Counted from the stretch's first letter, positions 52,952 through 61,674 are shown. The stretch: DNA of 64,000 bases from Streptomyces caniferus (GCF_009811555.1 NZ_BLIN01000005.1:248001-312000), one strand, 5' to 3'. The notes: a model not told the origin generated them from the letters alone. Program-made: numbers and translations.

Positions 52952-54085
52952 ATGCGCACGCCCATCAGAGCAGCACACCGCACCAGGTGGACCATGGCCC
53001 TCGCTTCCGCCCTGGCCATCGGGCTTCTCGTCTCGGCCCCCGGCACGAGCCATGGCGCCGGGCCCCGTGACGTCGCCGGAACGCGTCACGCGGCCGGAAC
53101 CCATCACCTTGCCTCCGAGCCCGGCTCGCCCAGGACCGTCTCGACGGGCTGGTCCGTCCCCTGGGGCCTGAGCTGGCTGCCGGACGGATCGGCCCTGCTC
53201 ACCGAGCGCGATGCGTTCAAGGTCTACACCCTCACCCTCGACGGTACGAAGCGGCAGGTCGGCGAGGTCCCGAACGTCGTCACCACGAGCGGCGAGGGCG
53301 GATTGCTGAGCATCGCCGTATCGCCGTCCTGGAATGCGGACCATTACGTGTACGTGATGCACACCGCCGCCGAAGGCAACCGCATCGCGCGCATGACCTT
53401 CGACGGAAGCGCGCTCGCCGACTACAAGGTGGTGGTCGACGGCATCAGGAAGAACACGTACCACAACGGCGGGCGTATCAAGTTCGGCCCCGACGGCTAC
53501 CTCTACGCCACCACGGGCGATGCCCGGACACCCGATCTCGCCCAGGACAGGACATCGCTCAACGGCAAGATCCTGCGGATGACCCCCGAGGGAAAGCCGG
53601 CCCCCGGCAATCCCTTCCACTCGTTGGTCTACTCCTACGGCCACCGCAACCCTCAGGGCATCACCTGGGACGCCCAGGGCCGGCTGTGGGAAGGCGAGTT
53701 GGGTGACCAGACCTACGACGAGCTGAATCTCATCGAGCCGGGCAAGAACTACGGCTGGCCCCGGTGCGAGGGCAGCTGCTCGACCTCCGGGATGACCGAC
53801 CCCAAGCGTCAGTGGCCGGTCGCGGAGGCCTCGCCCAGCGCGGTCGCCTACGCCGACGGGGCGATCTACATGGCCGCCCTGCGCGGCGAACGCCTGTGGC
53901 GCATCCCGGTCGACGGCGCCAGTGCGGGCACCCCGAAGGCGTACTACGCCCACACCTACGGGCGGCTGCGCACGGTCGAATCCGTACCCGGCACGAAGTC
54001 CCTGTGGCTGACGACCACCAACGCCGACAACAGCGGCGAGGGCGAGCCGGGCTCCGACAGGGTGTTCCAGATCGACCTGACATAG
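52952..54085 (+). CDS. Secreted PQQ-dependent soluble aldose sugar dehydrogenase-like protein
   Basis: The 377-residue protein has a signal peptide (MALASALAIGLLVSAPGTSH) and the six-bladed propeller of soluble glucose/aldose dehydrogenases: WSVPWGLSWLPDGSALLTER, GGRIKFGPDGYLYATTGDA, SLNGKILRM, SYGHRNPQGITWD and GELGDQTYDELNLIEPGKNY. These oxidise sugars with PQQ and calcium. No PQQ synthesis genes are in the window. ATG 52952 follows GGAGGA. Confidence 0.9.
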   Translation: MRTPIRAAHRTRWTMALASALAIGLLVSAPGTSHGAGPRDVAGTRHAAGTHHLASEPGSPRTVSTGWSVPWGLSWLPDGSALLTERDAFKVYTLTLDGTKRQVGEVPNVVTTSGEGGLLSIAVSPSWNADHYVYVMHTAAEGNRIARMTFDGSALADYKVVVDGIRKNTYHNGGRIKFGPDGYLYATTGDARTPDLAQDRTSLNGKILRMTPEGKPAPGNPFHSLVYSYGHRNPQGITWDAQGRLWEGELGDQTYDELNLIEPGKNYGWPRCEGSCSTSGMTDPKRQWPVAEASPSAVAYADGAIYMAALRGERLWRIPVDGASAGTPKAYYAHTYGRLRTVESVPGTKSLWLTTTNADNSGEGEPGSDRVFQIDLT

Positions 54086-54327
54086 CTGACGCAAGCTGAG
54101 GTAGCCACCACAAGAATCTCGCCCGGCGTGTCGCCCCCTGCCCGTGCGGCGGAGCGACACGCCGGTGGCCGACGTGGCAGGGCCGATGTGGCGGGGCCGA
54201 CGTGGCGGTGGCGACCGACCGTGAAGGATCAACGCCGCCATCGTGACGTCCGATTTCCGCCAGCCGAGGCGAGACCGGCCCCTCAGACTGGGGAAAGGAA
54301 AGTCCTCCCCACGACCAAGGAAGCGCC

Positions 54328-54912
54328 ATGACCTCCCCTGCGGCCACCACCGCCACCACGCGCAACACCGCCACCATGCCCGGCACCGCGCCCACCACCG
54401 CCACGCGCTACACCACCCTCGACAGCCCCCTGGGCGAGCTGCTGCTCGTCGGCGAGGAATCGCCCACCGCGCCCGGCGGCACCGCCCTGACCTCCCTCTC
54501 CATGCCCGACCAGCGGGGCGCCGCCACCGTTCAACCGCACTGGCGACGTGACCCCTACCCCTTCGCCGAGGCCGTCCGACAGCTCCGCGCCTACTTCGCC
54601 GGGGACCGCACCCGCTTCGAGCTCGGCTTCCGTACCACCGGCACGGAATTCCAGGAGCGCGTCTGGCGGGCCCTGGAAGCCATCCCGTACGGCACCACGA
54701 CCACCTACGGCCGACTCGCCGAGTTCCTCGACATGCCCCGGTCCGATGTACGAGCCCTGGGTGCCGCGATCGGCGCGAATCCCCTGCTGATCCTGCGCCC
54801 CTGCCATCGTGTGATCGGCGCGGACGGCACGATGCGCGGCTACGCGGCGGGCGTCGCACGCAAAACCGCGCTGCTCACGCACGAGGGCGCCCTCCAGCCC
54901 ACACTCATCTGA
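54328..54912 (+). CDS. ogt: Methylated-DNA--protein-cysteine methyltransferase
   Basis: The 194-residue protein has the Ogt C-terminal domain with RVWRALEAIPYGTTTTYGRL, GAAIGANPLLILRPCHRVIG and the acceptor Cys in PCHRV. It removes O6-methylguanine by irreversible transfer to that Cys. ATG 54328 follows AAGGAAG. It opens a run of alkylation-repair genes that includes alkB. Confidence 0.93.
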   Translation: MTSPAATTATTRNTATMPGTAPTTATRYTTLDSPLGELLLVGEESPTAPGGTALTSLSMPDQRGAATVQPHWRRDPYPFAEAVRQLRAYFAGDRTRFELGFRTTGTEFQERVWRALEAIPYGTTTTYGRLAEFLDMPRSDVRALGAAIGANPLLILRPCHRVIGADGTMRGYAAGVARKTALLTHEGALQPTLI

Positions 54913-54948
54913 GCCCGGTTCTCTCCGGCTCCCGGCCTTCCTCCCCTC

Positions 54949-55536
54949 ATGACATCCCCTCCCCTGGCCTCTCCCCTCCTTTCCCCGGCGGAAGCGGCCG
55001 CATACGGCGCCCTCCCCTCCCCCGCGCAGCACTCCGACGCCGAACTTGCCGCCCTGCTGGACCTGTTGACCGCGCCCCGCATGCGTATCGCCACGGTGGT
55101 CGTCGGTCACAGCCGGGACACCGCATCGCGCTCGGCCGCTGCAGCGTTCGCCGACTCCTGGCGGGCCCTCGGGCGGCTGCCGGTGCTCGCCGTGGTCGAC
55201 TGGCCGGAGTCCGCCGCGTCCTGGCTCCGGGCGGCCCGTCGCTTCACGGCCGACGAGCCCGACGCCTGGGTGGTCGCCGCCGCACCTCTCGGCTGGGCCC
55301 AGATGAGCCGCCGGCTGCGGCACAGCACCGACTGGGACCCGGCGCGCACCTACGGCCTCGCGGCCCTCGGCGACTCCCGCGTCCCCGCCCTGGCCGGGGC
55401 GGCGACCCTGCAGGGCATGCGCGGGGTCACGGCGGACGGCAGCACCTGGACCATCGACCGCGGCTGGGTCACCTACCCACTACCGGCCCGCCGGCCGACG
55501 GCACGCCCGTGGCAGGCTGTAGACAGCGAGCGATGA
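54949..55536 (+). CDS. Unrecognised protein in the alkylation-repair cluster, 195 aa
   Basis: The protein contains LTAPRMRIATVVVGHSRDTA, VLAVVDWPESAASWLRAAR and AWVVAAAPLGWAQMSRRLR, which suggest an alpha/beta fold, but I know no family. It begins 36 bp after ogt and ends 16 bp before alkB, so it is very probably cotranscribed and may take part in alkylation repair or its control. ATG 54949 lacks a strong ribosome site. Confidence 0.75.
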   Translation: MTSPPLASPLLSPAEAAAYGALPSPAQHSDAELAALLDLLTAPRMRIATVVVGHSRDTASRSAAAAFADSWRALGRLPVLAVVDWPESAASWLRAARRFTADEPDAWVVAAAPLGWAQMSRRLRHSTDWDPARTYGLAALGDSRVPALAGAATLQGMRGVTADGSTWTIDRGWVTYPLPARRPTARPWQAVDSER

Positions 55537-55552
55537 GGCAAGGCAGGAGCAC

Positions 55553-56287
55553 ATGAGCACGCCACTTCCCGGCTTCGAGGACATCGGGGAACCCGCGGAC
55601 CCCGGACCCCTCCACCCCACCGCGGCCGGCCGGAGTCACGCCTCCGCAGGTCCCCGGGAAATCGCCGCCGGTGCCGTCCATGTCCCCGGCTGGCTGAGCA
55701 CGGCCCGGCAGCGCGAGCTCGTCACCGCTTGCCGCGACTGGGCGCGCGGCCCGGCCCCGATCCGGCACACCAAGCTTCCGCGCGGCGGAGTGATGTCCGT
55801 GCAGACCGTCTGCATCGGCTGGCACTGGCAGCCCTACGCCTACACCCGGACGGCCGATGACGTGAACGGCGCCCGAGTGGCCGAATTCCCTTACTGGATG
55901 GTCGAGTTGGGCCGCGGGGCACTGGTCGAGGCGTACCAGGATCCCTCCGCGGGCGACGACTACACGCCGGACACCGCACTGATCAATTTCTACGACGGCC
56001 AGGCGAAGCTCGGCATGCACCAGGACAAGGAGGAGCGCTCCGACGCGCCGGTGGTCTCCCTCAGCATCGGCGACACCTGCGTCTTCCGATTCGGCAATAC
56101 GGAGACGCGCACCAAGCCGTACACCGACATCGAGCTGGCCTCCGGTGATCTCTTCGTCTTCGGCGGTCCGTCCCGTTTCGCGTACCACGGAGTGCCCAAG
56201 GTGAGACTGGGCACCGGAGACCCCGCGTGCGGCCTGGCCGGCGGACGCCTCAACATCACCATGCGGATGACCGGACTCGACGGATAA
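55553..56287 (+). CDS. alkB: Alpha-ketoglutarate-dependent DNA repair dioxygenase AlkB
   Basis: The 244-residue protein has the Fe(II)/2OG signatures: INFYDGQAKLGMHQDKEE with the HxD pair, GGPSRFAYHGVPKV with the distal His, and GGRLNITMRMTG with the 2OG-binding Arg. AlkB oxidatively demethylates 1-methyladenine and 3-methylcytosine. ATG 55553 follows AGGAG. It is third in the repair cluster. Confidence 0.93.
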   Translation: MSTPLPGFEDIGEPADPGPLHPTAAGRSHASAGPREIAAGAVHVPGWLSTARQRELVTACRDWARGPAPIRHTKLPRGGVMSVQTVCIGWHWQPYAYTRTADDVNGARVAEFPYWMVELGRGALVEAYQDPSAGDDYTPDTALINFYDGQAKLGMHQDKEERSDAPVVSLSIGDTCVFRFGNTETRTKPYTDIELASGDLFVFGGPSRFAYHGVPKVRLGTGDPACGLAGGRLNITMRMTGLDG

Positions 56288-56315
56288 CTGCCGGCTTCCG
56301 AGGCAGACTGGACTC

Positions 56316-56549
56316 ATGTGCCGCAGCATCAAGACGCTCCGTCCGCCCACCACCCCCGAGGTCACCGACAGGGACATCCGGGCCGCGGCCTTGCAGTACG
56401 TCCGCAAGGTCTCCGGATTCCGCGCCCCGGCCGCCCACAACCGCGAGGTGTTCGACCAGGCCGTGGAAGCCGTGGCCGCCGCCACCCAGGACCTCCTCGA
56501 CGGCCTGCAAATCCGCGGCTCCGCCGCCCGCGAGCGCGCTCACCCGTGA
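56316..56549 (+). CDS. DUF2277 family protein
   Basis: The 77-residue protein has the invariant opening MCRSIKTLRPPTTPEVTDRD and YVRKVSGFRAPAAHNREVFD. The family is widespread in actinobacteria and has no assigned role. It starts 28 bp after alkB and is probably the last gene of the repair run. The spacer to 56806 holds no gene. Confidence 0.85.
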   Translation: MCRSIKTLRPPTTPEVTDRDIRAAALQYVRKVSGFRAPAAHNREVFDQAVEAVAAATQDLLDGLQIRGSAARERAHP

Positions 56550-56806
56550 GTCAGCGACTGGAGCTCTGGAGCTACTGGATCACCGGCCCCGCCACCAACT
56601 GAACCGTCGATGCCCACCGGGGCCCACCGGCGACACAACGCCGTCGACGTCGCTTTGCGGGCCCAGATCCGGTGTGTGCTCGCACGCTCACCAAACGTCG
56701 CGAAGTCGAACACCACCCGTGCGCGAACGGGGCACAGCTTCCGACGCATCCCGTACGCGTAGGACGAGAGGCGGGGCGGGAGGCCCGAGAAGGCGAACTC
56801 CCCTCC

Positions 56807-57427
56807 CTAAAGATCGCCCGCGGGCCCCCGCCAGTCCGCATGCCGGATACGGGAGATCTCCCGGACCTCGCCGACCGTGCCCCATTCGTCCTTCCCCATC
56901 CGTGACAGGGGCTTCATCCTGGAGATCTCGGGATGCCCGTCGACCAGCACGTCCTGCGAGACCACCGCATGCACCACGCGCCCGAACACGACGGTGGAAT
57001 CTCCGATACCCAGCGTGCTGTGCACCTCACACTCGAGCGCCACCGGCGAGGCCGCCACCCGCGGAGGCTTGACGCGCAGACTCGGCTCGGTGGCGATCCC
57101 GGCCGCCTCGAACTCACTCACCCCGTGCGGGAAGTCGGTGCCCGTGTCATTGATCTGCTCGAAGAGCCCCTCCGGCGCAAGGTTGACCACGAACTGCCCG
57201 GTCGCCTCGACATTGCGCAGAGTGTCCTTGCGCCCGACGGAACTGAACTGCACAACGGGCGGCGCCACACTGGCGATCGTGAAGAAGGAGTGGGGGGCCA
57301 GGTTCGCTGAATCACTATATGGGTCATAGGTCGACACCCAGGCGATCGGTCGCGGGACAACCACCGCGGTCAGGAGCTTGTAGAACTCGTTGCGGGACAG
57401 GGCAGCGGGATCAAAGTCGGTACGCAT
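56807..57427 (-). CDS. Flavin reductase (FMN-binding split barrel) family protein
   Basis: The 206-residue protein has the DIM6/NTAB-type pattern: EFYKLLTAVVVPRPIAWVST, NLAPHSFFTIASVAPPVVQF, KDTLRNVEATGQFVVNLAPE and GRVVHAVVSQDVLVDG. It should bind FMN and reduce flavin or act as an oxidoreductase. Residues 34-42 (TYDPYSDSA) come from an AT-rich patch and differ from a partial copy at 62002, which reads TISPDGASA. The start at 57427 is shared by both copies. Confidence 0.87.
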   Translation of the reverse strand: MRTDFDPAALSRNEFYKLLTAVVVPRPIAWVSTYDPYSDSANLAPHSFFTIASVAPPVVQFSSVGRKDTLRNVEATGQFVVNLAPEGLFEQINDTGTDFPHGVSEFEAAGIATEPSLRVKPPRVAASPVALECEVHSTLGIGDSTVVFGRVVHAVVSQDVLVDGHPEISRMKPLSRMGKDEWGTVGEVREISRIRHADWRGPAGDL

Positions 57428-57503
57428 GGTGATCAGTATCCAGGAGGCGGCCGCGGATCCTATAGCGGATCCACGGCACCACCAAACCCCTGAGTTCGGC
57501 GGA
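57294..57503. repeat. Left copy of a 210-bp direct repeat bracketing a 4.5-kb island
   Basis: This segment recurs at 62015-62225 in the same orientation. The repeat starts with GGGGCCAGGTTCGC in both copies, covers the first 45 codons of the flavin reductase gene and its upstream DNA, and ends with 40 identical bases (57464-57503 and 62186-62225). The inner part is imperfect. A serine recombinase fragment begins 44 bp inside. Confidence 0.8.
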
Positions 57504-57546
57504 AAGTGCCCGGTATCGGAGCCGACGAGCACCAGGAGCCGACGCC

Positions 57547-57957
57547 ATGACGACAGCCGTGACTGTCTGGGGGGACTTCGACGTCCCCGCGCACGCCCGT
57601 GGGGGCCAGGTCACCCTCAACCTCTACGACCACCTGGCTGCCTACGCCCCCAAACGGCCGGGAGCCTATCTGCGCATCTCCTCCGACCGCTTCGGTCTCG
57701 AAGCCGGCGTCGACCGCCAGCTCGAAGACGCCGAGGACTCCAGGAGCCGCCTGCGCTGGGGTCCGTTTGCGAAGATCTACCGGGAGAACGACACCTCGGC
57801 CTTCAAAAAGCGGAAGGTCGTCAAACCAGACGGCGCCATCGACTGGATGGTCCTGCGTCCCGAGTTCCGCCAGCTGCTCGCTGACCTCGCCCATGGCGTC
57901 ATCGACGGAGTCATCTTCTACGACCTCGACCGTCTCGTCCGTCAACCCCGGGACCGC
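57547..57957 (+). pseudogene. N-terminal fragment of a serine recombinase
   Basis: The frame encodes the resolvase catalytic region RPGAYLRISSDRFGLEAGVD, RQLEDAE, IYRENDTSAFKKRK and GVIFYDLDRLVRQPRD, with the catalytic Ser in LRISSDR. Homology stops at about residue 135, and the frame runs into unrelated low-quality sequence. Large serine recombinases are about 450-600 residues, so most of the protein is lost. The fragment lies just inside the left 210-bp repeat. Confidence 0.8.
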
Positions 57958-58043
57958 GTACCGAACCCGACGAGTCCGCCGCGTCGGCTCCGCGTCGGTC
58001 CCCGGCATCGGCGCGCCGGTCGCCCACCTCCTGTCCACCGCCG

Positions 58044-58250
58044 GTGTTCCTGCGCGACACGACACTGGTACGGGTCATCGAGTACGAGGGCGACCGCGAC
58101 GCCGTCGCCCGCCACATGGCCGCCCAGCCCGGCGTCCAGGAGGTGGAACGTCGCCTGAGGCCCTACCTCAACTCGCCACGCGGCACCGACACCGTCAAGG
58201 GCTTGGTCCACGCCTTCCACCGGAGCCTGCTGCCCACCGGAGCCTGCTGT
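58044..58250 (+). pseudogene. C-terminal fragment of a SchA/CurD-like protein
   Basis: VFLRDTTLVRVIEYEGDRDA, VARHMAAQPGVQEVERRLRP and a following FHRSLLPT match the SchA/CurD-like domain of aromatic polyketide (spore-pigment) clusters. The frame is fused upstream to unrelated sequence near 57951 and lacks the N-terminal part. No polyketide genes are nearby, so this is a transported or deleted remnant. Confidence 0.6.
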
Positions 58251-58382
58251 GCTGCGTCACTCAACTCAGGGTTCCCCGCGGCTGAACGGCCTTGCCGCCG
58301 CCCCGGCCGTCTTGTGATGGCCGGAGCGGAGCGACGTGCGCCGGGGCGCCCGGTACGCCGCGTGGATGGCGGGCCGTGGCCG

Positions 58383-58772
58383 TCAGGTCGCAAGAATGAA
58401 TCCCAAGATACTCATGAGGCTGACCGAGGTCACCGCCCCCGCCACCCACCATTTCGAGTACTCGTAGGTCTCCCTTCTTATGCCTCGGCGCCATTCATCG
58501 CAGTATTCGAGAAAGCGTTTCCTGGGCCAGAGAAGGCCGATCGTCATCCCGGTCCAGGTGAAGGAGTACTCAACCAACATCTGCTCAGGACTCCAGGGGT
58601 GATACTGGAGACCCCCAACGACGATCATGCCGAAGCAGCCTGCGACGGAAAGAACGAAAAACGTCGCCGTAAGCTTCCGCACCTTCAATGTCCTGTCTAC
58701 GTAGAGGCAGAGGATGAAGGTGGCGAAAGCTGCCATGAGCAACAGGCAGGGAAGGGGAAGCCGCGCGAGCAT
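58383..58772 (-). CDS. Small four-span membrane protein with low-GC codon use
   Basis: The 129-residue protein has about four hydrophobic segments (LPLPCLLLMAAFATFILCL, TATFFVLSVAGCFGMIVVGG, SFTWTGMTIGLLW, WWVAGAVTSVSLMSILGFI) and a basic loop (RKRFLEYCDEWRRGIRRE). Many codons end in A or T, unlike neighbours, which suggests transfer. ATG 58772 follows AAAGGA. A 14-bp inverted repeat sits just upstream. No family is recognised. Confidence 0.75.
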   Translation of the reverse strand: MLARLPLPCLLLMAAFATFILCLYVDRTLKVRKLTATFFVLSVAGCFGMIVVGGLQYHPWSPEQMLVEYSFTWTGMTIGLLWPRKRFLEYCDEWRRGIRRETYEYSKWWVAGAVTSVSLMSILGFILAT

Positions 58773-58790
58773 GCTGGATCCTTTCTACTC

Positions 58791-58828
58791 CGTATAGGAG
58801 GCGGCAGATTCACACCGCCTCCTATACG
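58791..58828. promoter_or_regulatory. Perfect 14-bp inverted repeat upstream of the membrane protein gene
   Basis: CGTATAGGAGGCGG (58791-58804) and CCGCCTCCTATACG (58815-58828) flank a ten-base loop, 18 bp upstream of the start codon and just ahead of the ribosome site. It could be an operator, an attenuator or the terminator of a lost gene. Confidence 0.6.
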
Positions 58829-59162
58829 TGGTTCCTAAAGTACCTTTAAGCTCTCAACCCACCTTCTCGGAGTGGCCGTTTGGCAGCCGATGTGTGCCGT
58901 CGTTGCCGTCATCACCGTCGCTGGGGCACCCTCCAAGCGCGGCTCGCGACGCGGAGTCAGGTTGTTCTGCCGCCCCTCCTGCGCCGTGGTCTGCCGATCA
59001 CCGTGCCGATGCTGGAGCCGCCCTCACGGCCGGAGCCCCGCCTCTGGAATCCACGCGTGTCGCCAAACCCCTCGACTGGTCGGCCGGCTCGTCCAGTCGG
59101 GCCACGGCGTGTTTCTCCCGTCGCAGCAGATCAGGTGACGTGGGGTTTCGGAGCCGGTGAGA
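58829..59162. other. Intergenic, 334 bp, no gene seen
   Basis: It begins with an AT-rich stretch (CCTAAAGTACCTTTAAGC) that contains a short palindrome, then becomes GC-rich. No frame is convincing. Confidence 0.4.
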
Positions 59163-61112
59163 TCAGCCTGGGAGGGGGATGAACAGCAGGATGCCGTGGT
59201 CGGTTGCGGCGGTGTAGCAGGAAGTGCCGGGGAAGGTGGCGGTGTAGAAGGGGGTGGCGATGGCGAAGACGGGGACGATGGCGTTGTGGATGGTGGCGGT
59301 GCCGTTGGCGTCGGTGACGGCGGTGCCGAGGTTGACCGGGCCGAAGAGCGTGGTGGCGGTGAAGGTCACCGGCTGACCGGCCACCGGCATCCCCGAGGTG
59401 GTCGTCAGGGTGGCGCTGAGGGTGGGGATGTAGAACTCGGGCAGCGGGGTCAGCCGGAGCCGGATCGTGCCTGGCTGCGCGGTCAGCTTTGTGGGGGTGC
59501 GGTTCACGGTGACGGGGGTGCTGGCGTTGGAGCCGGTGAAGCAGCTGTCGCCGTTGTAGGTGGCGGTGAGGGTGCCGGTGGTCAGGGCGGTGGTGGTCAA
59601 GCAGGCCTGCCCCGATGCGTTGACGGGGACGATCTGGGTCTGGCCGTTGGGGAGGGTGAAGGTGACCGTGCCGGTCGGCACTGTGGTGGTGGCTGGTGCC
59701 GGGGTGATGGTCGCGCATGCGGTCACGTTCTGACCGCAGGTGGAGGGGTTCGGCGTCACCGACAGCGTCGTCGTGGTGGGGTTGGGGCTCACGGTGACGG
59801 GGGTGGGGTTGCCGTTCACGGTCGCGGTGAACGTACCGGCGGTGTAGGTGTGGGTGGTCTGCCCGCTCCCGGTGGCGTCCAGGGGGACGGTGACCGTGGG
59901 GCTGGCGTCCCCGAAGTCCACCACCGCGCTCCCGTTCGGGGTCCCCCCGGAAATGCTGAACGTCACCGGTTGCCCGCACACCGGCGCCGCCGGCGAGGTC
60001 GTCACCGTCAACGGCGAAATCTCCGTCACGTTCGCCGAGTTGGCGTTGGTGACGTAGACGTTGCTGTTCGGCGCCGCCGCCACCGAGAACGGGAACGCGC
60101 CGACGGGGACGGTGGCCAGGACCGTGTTCGTGGTGCTGCTGATCACCGTCACGTTGTTGGAACTGCTGTTGCCGACGTAGACGTTGCCGGTCGGCGCCAC
60201 CGCCACCCCGAACGGGCCCCCGCCGGTGGGGACGGTGGCCAGGACCGTGTTCGTGGCGCTGTCGATCACCGTCACGTTGTTCGAAACGGTGTTGGTGACG
60301 TAGACGTTGCCGTTGGGCGCCACCGCAATCACCCCCGGGACCGTGCCGGCGGGGACGGTGGCCACGACCGTGTTCGTGGCGCTGTCGATCACCGTCACGT
60401 TGTTCGAGGTCTGGTTGGCGATGTAGACGTTGCCGTTCGGCGCCACCGCCGCCGCGCCCGGGAAACCACCGGTGGGGAGGGTGGTCAGGACGGTGTTCGT
60501 GGCGCTGCTGATCACCGTCACGGTGTTCGCGTTCCGGTTCGCGACGTAGACGTTGCCGTTCGCCGCCACCGCCACCGCGTCCGGGACCGCGCCGACGGGG
60601 ACGGTGGCCAGGACCGTGTTCGTGACGCTGCTGATCACCGTCACATTGTTCGACGTGCTGTTGGCGACGTAGACGTTGCCGTTCGGCGCCACCGCCAGCG
60701 CGAACGGGCCCCCGCCGACGGGGACGGTGGCCAGGACCGTGTTCGTGGCGCTGCTGATCACCGTCACGTTGTTCGAGCTCTGGTTGGTGACGTAGACGTT
60801 GCCGTTCTGCGCCACCGCAATCATGGCCGGGCCTGAGCCGGCGGGGACCGTGGCCAGGACGGTGTTCGTGGTGCTGCTGATCACCGTCACGTTGCTCGAA
60901 TTGGCGTTGCCGACGTAGACGTTGCCGTTCGGCGCCACCGCCACCGCCAGCGGGCTCGTGCCCGCCGGGATCGTCACCGTGGAGAACGCCGCACTGAACG
61001 GCGCGACCGCAAGCCCCCGTACCGCGGCCACCTCGGATCCACCGGCCGGTACAACCGGCCGAACCCCGCCGGCCACCGCCGGAGCTCCCCACCAACCCGT
61101 AATCGGTTCCAT
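59163..61112 (-). CDS. Eight-unit YVTN beta-propeller protein with Ig-like C-terminal domains
   Basis: The 649-residue protein has eight tandem 42-residue units with the core AVAPNGNVYVGN and NVTVISSTTNTVLATVP (about residues 47-375), then Ig-like domains (PVCGQPVTFSISGGTPNG, VTFTLPNGQTQIVPVNA, GQPVTFTATTLFGPVNLGTA). YVTN propellers occur in surface and adhesion proteins. No clear signal peptide is seen, which is odd for such a protein. ATG 61112 follows GAGAGG, inside a short palindrome. The DNA repeat unit is 126 bp, a likely site of copy-number change. Confidence 0.85.
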   Translation of the reverse strand: MEPITGWWGAPAVAGGVRPVVPAGGSEVAAVRGLAVAPFSAAFSTVTIPAGTSPLAVAVAPNGNVYVGNANSSNVTVISSTTNTVLATVPAGSGPAMIAVAQNGNVYVTNQSSNNVTVISSATNTVLATVPVGGGPFALAVAPNGNVYVANSTSNNVTVISSVTNTVLATVPVGAVPDAVAVAANGNVYVANRNANTVTVISSATNTVLTTLPTGGFPGAAAVAPNGNVYIANQTSNNVTVIDSATNTVVATVPAGTVPGVIAVAPNGNVYVTNTVSNNVTVIDSATNTVLATVPTGGGPFGVAVAPTGNVYVGNSSSNNVTVISSTTNTVLATVPVGAFPFSVAAAPNSNVYVTNANSANVTEISPLTVTTSPAAPVCGQPVTFSISGGTPNGSAVVDFGDASPTVTVPLDATGSGQTTHTYTAGTFTATVNGNPTPVTVSPNPTTTTLSVTPNPSTCGQNVTACATITPAPATTTVPTGTVTFTLPNGQTQIVPVNASGQACLTTTALTTGTLTATYNGDSCFTGSNASTPVTVNRTPTKLTAQPGTIRLRLTPLPEFYIPTLSATLTTTSGMPVAGQPVTFTATTLFGPVNLGTAVTDANGTATIHNAIVPVFAIATPFYTATFPGTSCYTAATDHGILLFIPLPG

Positions 61113-61121
61113 GACAAACCT

Positions 61122-61135
61122 CTCTCAGCTGAGAG
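61122..61135. promoter_or_regulatory. Palindrome over the ribosome site of the YVTN gene
   Basis: CTCTCAGCTGAGAG is a perfect 14-base palindrome adjoining the GAGAGG ribosome site, 10 bases from the start codon on the minus strand. It may be an operator. Confidence 0.45.
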
Positions 61136-61261
61136 GGCCGCCCAAGAACTCCCACCGGGGCCCGCGTCGCATGGCGCCGGAATACGCGAACCGGATCACC
61201 GCTTGCACACCGGGACAGAAAGCGGGCACGCCGACATGTACCACGCACCCGCGCGCCACAG

Positions 61262-61297
61262 GGGTTGCCCATCTCTCCCCGGAGAGATGGGCAACCC
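61262..61297. repeat. 36-bp near-perfect palindrome upstream of the YVTN gene
   Basis: GGGTTGCCCATCTCTCC pairs perfectly with GGAGAGATGGGCAACCC around two central bases. It lies 150 bp upstream of the YVTN start, between it and a transposase remnant. It could be a bidirectional terminator or an element end. The flanking 61136-61445 region holds no gene. Confidence 0.6.
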
Positions 61298-61445
61298 ACC
61301 GGAATGGTCACCACCATTAACCCGAAATGGCCAATGGAACACCACCCTCTTGACTCGACTATCACCCGGACAGACCAATACACAGCCCACCCGGGCACGT
61401 CGTTGGAGAGGACGAACTGCCACGCAATGTGGCCCGGAACGTGGA

Positions 61446-61674
61446 GCTGAGCAGGGGGGACGAGGTGAGCCGCGTTGACCACCCGCCCCCGCCACCGCTG
61501 TTGGGCGGACTCGATGAGCTTGAGGACCATGGCCAGGGCTGCGGCGCCACGGGTCCGCAGCCGGACGGTGGAGAAGGTCGACTCCATCGGATTCGTGGCC
61601 CGCAAGGGGATCCAGTGCTCGGCCGGGAAGTCGAAGACCGCCCCCAGCGGCAAGGTGCGCCAGGGGTTCCTCAC
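61446..61674 (-). pseudogene. IS256/mutator-type transposase C-terminal remnant
   Basis: The frame reads DFPAEHWIPLRATNPMESTF, STVRLRTRG and AMVLKLIESAQQRWRGR, the hallmark C-terminal segment of mutator-type transposases (TNPIESTFATVRLRT). The rest of the gene and the inverted ends are absent, and part of the segment after RLRTR is deleted. Confidence 0.8.

Noticed and set aside
57305..57330. GAATCACTATATGGG patch resembling a T7-type promoter
   Set aside because: Only partial match, within a coding region; more likely divergence of the flavin reductase copy.
59900..60980. 126-bp periodic repeat considered as CRISPR or satellite DNA
   Set aside because: It encodes YVTN propeller units with conserved protein sequence.
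59131..61674. 847-codon minus-strand frame joining transposase remnant and YVTN region
   Set aside because: Only the first 75 residues match a transposase; the remainder is the YVTN repeat read out of frame.
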